This document shows, piece after piece, positions 60,561-64,000 of a stretch of 64,000 nt of DNA. The notes under the pieces are model-generated. The model worked only from the letters and a program-made list of their open reading frames with translations. It searched no databases and was not told where the DNA came from. A program made the position numbers and the translations under genes. Every line of letters starts with the position of its first letter. Position 1 is the first letter of the stretch. Origin of the DNA: Streptomyces antibioticus (GTDB lineage: Bacteria > Actinomycetota > Actinomycetes > Streptomycetales > Streptomycetaceae); NCBI RefSeq assembly GCF_001514065.1, contig NZ_KQ948424.1:407568-471567 (forward strand), read 5' to 3'.

Positions 60561-61533
60561 GGTCCACCGCCCGGGCGACCATCGCGTCGGTGAGCCCGGC
60601 GTCCAGCAGGGCCTGGGCGTGCAGCATCAGACAGGACGGCACCGAGACGCTCGTACCGGACCTGCGGCGGGCGTTCAGCTCGCTCACCCGGACCTCGATG
60701 GTCCGCCGCACCTTCGGAGGCGGCCAGGACGGTGCCTGCGGGGCCTCGTCGAGGAGTTCGGCCAGCAGCTCCGCCAACCGGGGCCGGTCCGCGGGCCGTT
60801 TGGCGAGGCAGTGCGCGATCAGCGGCCGCATCGACTGCGGTACGCCGTCGAGGTCGGGCTCGCCGAAGACGACCTGGTAGCGGACGGCCTCCCCCATGCC
60901 GTGCGGCGGATGCCCGGAGAGCGCGTACACCAGCACCCCGCCGAGGGAGAACACATCGCTCTCCGGCCCGGCCTGGGCGCCCTTCATCTGCTCCGGCGAC
61001 ATGAACGGCGGTGTGCCCACGACGAGTCCGACCCTGGTCAGGCCGGGTGCCCCGGCGACCCGGGAGATGCCGAAGTCGATGACGCGCGGTCCGTCGGAGG
61101 CCAGCAGGACGTTGGCCGGCTTGAGGTCCCGGTGCACGACCCCCGCCGCGTGCACGGCCTGCAACGCCTCGACGAGGAACGCGCCGAGCCGCCGCCCCTG
61201 GTTCTCGGGGAGCGGGCCGTCCGTGCGGACGGCTTCCGCGAGGGAGGGACCGGCCACGTACATCGTGGCCAGCCAGGGCAGTTCGGCCTCGGTGTCGGCG
61301 TCGATGACCGCCGCGGTGTAGGCGCCGCTGACGACGCGGGCGGCCGCGACCTCGCGCGCGAAGCGTTCCCGGAACTCGGACTCCGCCGCCAGCTCGGGGC
61401 GCACCACCTTCACCGCCACCTCGCGCCCGGCGGGCGAGCGCCCGAGATACACCCAGCCCATGCCGCCGGAGCCGAGCCGCCCGACGATACGGTACGGCCC
61501 GACCTTCAAAGGGTCGCTGACCGGTGTGCGCAC
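60547..61533 (-). CDS. Serine/threonine protein kinase
   Basis: A 328-residue Hanks-type kinase without a visible membrane helix. Glycine loop GRLGSGGMGWVYLG, VAVKVVRPE (ATP Lys), HRDLKPANVLL (catalytic loop) and VIDFGISR (D-F-G) are complete. Substrate loop GTPPFMSPEQMKG. A C-terminal domain of about 70 residues follows. GTG 61533 fits a GAGGTGAGCGGG site; GTG 61542 is an alternative. It overlaps the YbjN-like gene, with which it forms a two-gene operon. Confidence 0.93.
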   Translation of the reverse strand: MRTPVSDPLKVGPYRIVGRLGSGGMGWVYLGRSPAGREVAVKVVRPELAAESEFRERFAREVAAARVVSGAYTAAVIDADTEAELPWLATMYVAGPSLAEAVRTDGPLPENQGRRLGAFLVEALQAVHAAGVVHRDLKPANVLLASDGPRVIDFGISRVAGAPGLTRVGLVVGTPPFMSPEQMKGAQAGPESDVFSLGGVLVYALSGHPPHGMGEAVRYQVVFGEPDLDGVPQSMRPLIAHCLAKRPADRPRLAELLAELLDEAPQAPSWPPPKVRRTIEVRVSELNARRRSGTSVSVPSCLMLHAQALLDAGLTDAMVARAVDRGSA

Positions 61534-61600
61534 CCCGCTCACCTCATTTCGGGGTTCGTTGCAGGATGTCCTGAGTGTCCCGCGAAATCCCCGTCCGCAC

Positions 61601-61662
61601 ACCGAAAAGACGAAGGCCCGGCGTCGCCTCCCGTCGGGGCGGACGGGAGGCGATGCCGGGCC
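61601..61662 (-). terminator. Strong terminator of pckA
   Basis: Arms at 61615-61635 and 61642-61662 form a 21-bp stem with one mismatch and a 6-nt loop. On the minus strand it is followed by TTCGTCTTTT. It lies about 115 nt past the pckA stop, before the kinase gene, and should isolate the two transcripts. Confidence 0.85.
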
Positions 61663-61776
61663 CATGGCTCCGCACGCCGTTGTGCGGAACCTCGTCGGAC
61701 CGCACCGCGGCCGGTCGTGACGATCGCTGGTCAGGGCATATCCCGAACCGGCCGCGGAGTCTTTCGTGGGCGGGTG

Positions 61777-63600
61777 CTAGCCCAGGCGCTCCACCAGCGC
61801 CCGGTACTCGTCCCACAGCTCCTTCGGGGTGTGCTCGCCGAAGGTGTTGAGGTGCTCGGGGACCAGTGCGGCCTCCTCGCGCCAGACCTCCTTGTCGACG
61901 GTGAGCAGGAAGTCGAGGTCCTCGTCGGCCAGTTCGAGACCCTTCGTGTCGAGGGCCTCCCTGGTCGGCAGGATGCCGATCGGGGTCTCGACGCCCTCGG
62001 CCTTGCCGTCGAGGCGCTCGACGATCCACTTCAGGACGCGGCTGTTCTCACCGAAGCCGGGCCAGACGAACTTGCCCGCGTCGTTCTTGCGGAACCAGTT
62101 GACGTAGTAGATCTTCGGGAGCTTCGCGGCGTCCTTGTCCTTGGCCACGTCGACCCAGTGACCCATGTAGTCGCCCATGTTGTAGCCGCAGAACGGCAGC
62201 ATGGCGAACGGGTCGCGGCGCAACTCGCCGACCTTGCCCTCGGCGGCGGCGGTCTTCTCGGAGGCCACGTTGGCGCCGAGGAAGACGCCGTGGTTCCAGT
62301 CGAAGGACTCCGTCACCAGCGGCACGGCCGAGGCGCGGCGGCCGCCGAAGAGGATCGCCGAGATCGGCACGCCCTTGGGGTCCTCCCACTCCGGCGCGAT
62401 GATCGGGCACTGGGAGGCGGGGGTGGTGAAGCGGGCGTTGGGGTGGGCGGCCGGGGTCCCGGACTCCGGCGTCCAGTCGTTGCCCTTCCAGTCCGTCAGG
62501 TGGGCCGGAGTCTCCTCCGTCATGCCCTCCCACCAGATGTCGTTGTCGTCCGTCAACGCCACGTTGGTGAAGACGGAGTTGCCCCACAGGGTCTTCATCG
62601 CGTTGGCGTTGGTGTGCTCACCGGTGCCGGGCGCGACGCCGAAGAAGCCGGCCTCGGGGTTGATGGCGTAGAGGCGGCCGTCCTCGCCGAAGCGCATCCA
62701 GGCGATGTCGTCGCCGATCGTCTCGACGGTCCAGCCGGAGATCGTGGGCTCCAGCATGGCGAGGTTGGTCTTGCCGCAGGCCGAAGGGAAGGCCGCCGCC
62801 ACGTACTTGGACTCACCCTGCGGCGGGGTGAGCTTGAGGATCAGCATGTGCTCGGCGAGCCAGCCCTCGTCCCGGGCCATCACCGACGCGATGCGCAGGG
62901 CGTAGCACTTCTTGCCGAGCAGGGCGTTGCCGCCGTAGCCGGAACCGTAGGACCAGATCTCGCGGCTCTCGGGGAAGTGCGAGATGTACTTGGTGGAGTT
63001 GCACGGCCAGGGGACGTCCGCCTCGCCCTCCGCGAGGGGTGCGCCGAGGGTGTGCACGGCCTTCACGAAGAAGCCGTCGGAGCCGAGTTCGTCGAGGACC
63101 GGCTGGCCCATGCGGGTCATGGTGCGCATGGAGACGGCGACGTACGCCGAGTCGGTGATCTCGACGCCGATCGCGGAGAGGTCCGAGCCGAGGGGGCCCA
63201 TGCAGAACGGGACGACGTACATCGTCCGGCCCTTCATCGAGCCGCGGAAGACGCCCTTCTCGCCGGCGAAGATCTCCCGCATCTCGGCGGGGGCCTTCCA
63301 GTGGTTGGTCGGGCCCGCGTCCTCCTCCTTCTCGGAGCAGATGAAGGTGCGGTCCTCGACGCGCGCGACGTCGGTCGGGTCGGAGGCCGCGTAGTAGGAG
63401 TTGGGGCGCTTGATCGGGTCGAGCTTCTTGAACGTGCCCTTCGCGACGAGCTCCTCGCACAGGCGCTCGTACTCGGCCTCGGATCCGTCACACCAGACCA
63501 CGTTGTCCGGCTGGGTCAGTTCGGCGATCTCGTTCACCCACGAGATCAGTTCCTGGTGCTTGGTGGGGATGACGGGGGGAGCCGCGATGTCGCGCGCCAC
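61777..63600 (-). CDS. pckA: Phosphoenolpyruvate carboxykinase (GTP)
   Basis: A 607-residue GTP-dependent PEPCK, converting oxaloacetate to PEP for gluconeogenesis. [13 protein letters not shown] is the kinase-1a (P-loop) with reactive Cys, [28 protein letters not shown] contains the metal Asp and kinase-2, and [12 protein letters not shown] and [24 protein letters not shown] bind guanine nucleotide. GTG 63600 has AGGAGC 6-7 nt upstream; homologs begin near this point. The 339-nt upstream region is shared with a divergent right-edge gene. Confidence 0.97.
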   Translation of the reverse strand: MARDIAAPPVIPTKHQELISWVNEIAELTQPDNVVWCDGSEAEYERLCEELVAKGTFKKLDPIKRPNSYYAASDPTDVARVEDRTFICSEKEEDAGPTNHWKAPAEMREIFAGEKGVFRGSMKGRTMYVVPFCMGPLGSDLSAIGVEITDSAYVAVSMRTMTRMGQPVLDELGSDGFFVKAVHTLGAPLAEGEADVPWPCNSTKYISHFPESREIWSYGSGYGGNALLGKKCYALRIASVMARDEGWLAEHMLILKLTPPQGESKYVAAAFPSACGKTNLAMLEPTISGWTVETIGDDIAWMRFGEDGRLYAINPEAGFFGVAPGTGEHTNANAMKTLWGNSVFTNVALTDDNDIWWEGMTEETPAHLTDWKGNDWTPESGTPAAHPNARFTTPASQCPIIAPEWEDPKGVPISAILFGGRRASAVPLVTESFDWNHGVFLGANVASEKTAAAEGKVGELRRDPFAMLPFCGYNMGDYMGHWVDVAKDKDAAKLPKIYYVNWFRKNDAGKFVWPGFGENSRVLKWIVERLDGKAEGVETPIGILPTREALDTKGLELADEDLDFLLTVDKEVWREEAALVPEHLNTFGEHTPKELWDEYRALVERLG

Positions 63601-63939
63601 GATTGCTCCTAAATGAGGGATTTTTTGTTGGAGGCCCCGTGGGGGCTGCGGCCCGGATGCGTCCAGCGCCTCTCGGTGGTGACCATGGCGCTCATCCGGT
63701 GCCGACCGCACTCATCTGATCATCCGTCCCGAGTGCCCATCTGTCCAGAAGGCATCACAGGTGAGCGGAGTGAGCATTGCCACGTGTCGGAGTGTTGCCA
63801 TGCGTGCACTTTGAGTTCGCTTGACGGTCCCTTGACCGCGTCCCCACGTGGTCAACTCCCGTGAGATGATGGCCACTCTCGGCCGTTTCCCGGCCCCTAC
63901 TCATCCGCAACTTACGGGTCCGTAGGTACGATGCAGGGC
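63601..63939. promoter_or_regulatory. Divergent promoter region, pckA / right-edge gene
   Basis: A 339-nt region. For pckA, TGGACA (63747-63742) and GATGAT (63724-63719) with 17-nt spacing are a plausible minus-strand promoter. For the right-edge gene, TACGAT (63927-63932) lies 7 nt before ATG 63940. No other gene seen. Confidence 0.4.
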
Positions 63940-64000
63940 ATGACTGCGTCCGCCTCCGACGCGCCCTTGGACCCCTCGGCCGCCGGCCGTGGGCCCGTGG
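63940..64000 (+). CDS. Start of a right-edge gene (partial)
   Basis: ATG 63940 opens a frame M-T-A-S-A-S-D-A-P-L-D that runs to the window end (20 codons). No ribosome binding site, but a -10-like TACGAT at the spacing for a leaderless message. ATG 63931 is an in-frame alternative. Product unknown. Confidence 0.5.
   Translation, partial: MTASASDAPLDPSAAGRGPV

Noticed and set aside
60133-63612. A 1159-codon open frame on the plus strand
   Set aside because: Antisense to the YbjN-like, kinase and pckA genes; no recognisable protein features.
63620-63655. Terminator just upstream of pckA (GCCCC/GGGGC near 63636)
   Set aside because: A short 5-bp stem, and the T-run precedes rather than follows it on the relevant strand.

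Overview
The window is high-GC DNA with GTG/TTG starts, GGAGG-type ribosome binding sites, many 1-4 nt stop/start overlaps, and gene families typical of Streptomyces: DUF397 with a Scr1-type regulator, SigE-family sigma factor, DUF4232 lipoprotein, Tad pili, LuxR-type two-component pair and GTP-dependent PEP carboxykinase. I read it as chromosomal Streptomyces sequence holding about 60 genes. No rRNA, tRNA or CRISPR array was seen.

Layout. 1-5.1 kb: start of a left-edge gene behind a structured leader, PIN-PhoH ATPase, cis-prenyltransferase (UppS), methyltransferase, DinB protein. 5.2-9.7 kb: LLM oxidoreductase, then a type VII secretion effector cassette (WXG100-like protein, effector, AT-rich membrane protein as immunity candidate, two paired accessory proteins). 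9.7-12.2 kb: secreted protein, lipoprotein, DUF192 protein. 12.2-14.5 kb: a WhiJ/Scr1-type regulatory cassette (HTH regulator, DUF397, divergent ATPase). 14.6-16.5 kb: DUF4232 lipoprotein, SnoaL-like protein, and a broken Rhs gene with an orphan immunity-like gene. 16.5-27.7 kb: a complete Tad/Flp pilus locus on the minus strand with its own histidine kinase and response regulator, ending in a lipoprotein and an OmpA-like protein. 28.0-29.7 kb: GH18 chitinase behind DasR-like operator repeats.

30.0-33.7 kb: a rifamycin-resistance unit in which a 23-bp inverted repeat resembling the rifamycin-associated element precedes a GT1 glycosyltransferase and HelR. 33.9-39.7 kb: SigE-family sigma factor with a membrane partner, Nramp transporter, HATPase anti-sigma-like protein, M14 carboxypeptidase, acidic protein. 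39.8-47.9 kb: PfkB kinase behind a 31-bp perfect palindrome, then a D-amino-acid/sugar-acid catabolic locus (GntP permease, RidA, IclR regulator, KdgK-like kinase carrying an in-frame repeat insertion, D-threonine-aldolase-like deaminase, N-acyl-D-amino-acid deacylase). 47.9-51.6 kb: trypsin-like protease, membrane protein, aminotransferase, small conserved protein.

51.8-60.0 kb: a Ter-type stress module. A plus-strand operon encodes two substrate-binding-like proteins (one fused to a von Willebrand A domain), TelA and a membrane protein. It converges on a minus-strand vWA / PP2C phosphatase / kinase triad (TerY-P type), with a further secreted protein upstream. 60.1-64.0 kb: YbjN-like protein, Ser/Thr kinase, PEP carboxykinase with a very strong terminator, and the first codons of a right-edge gene.
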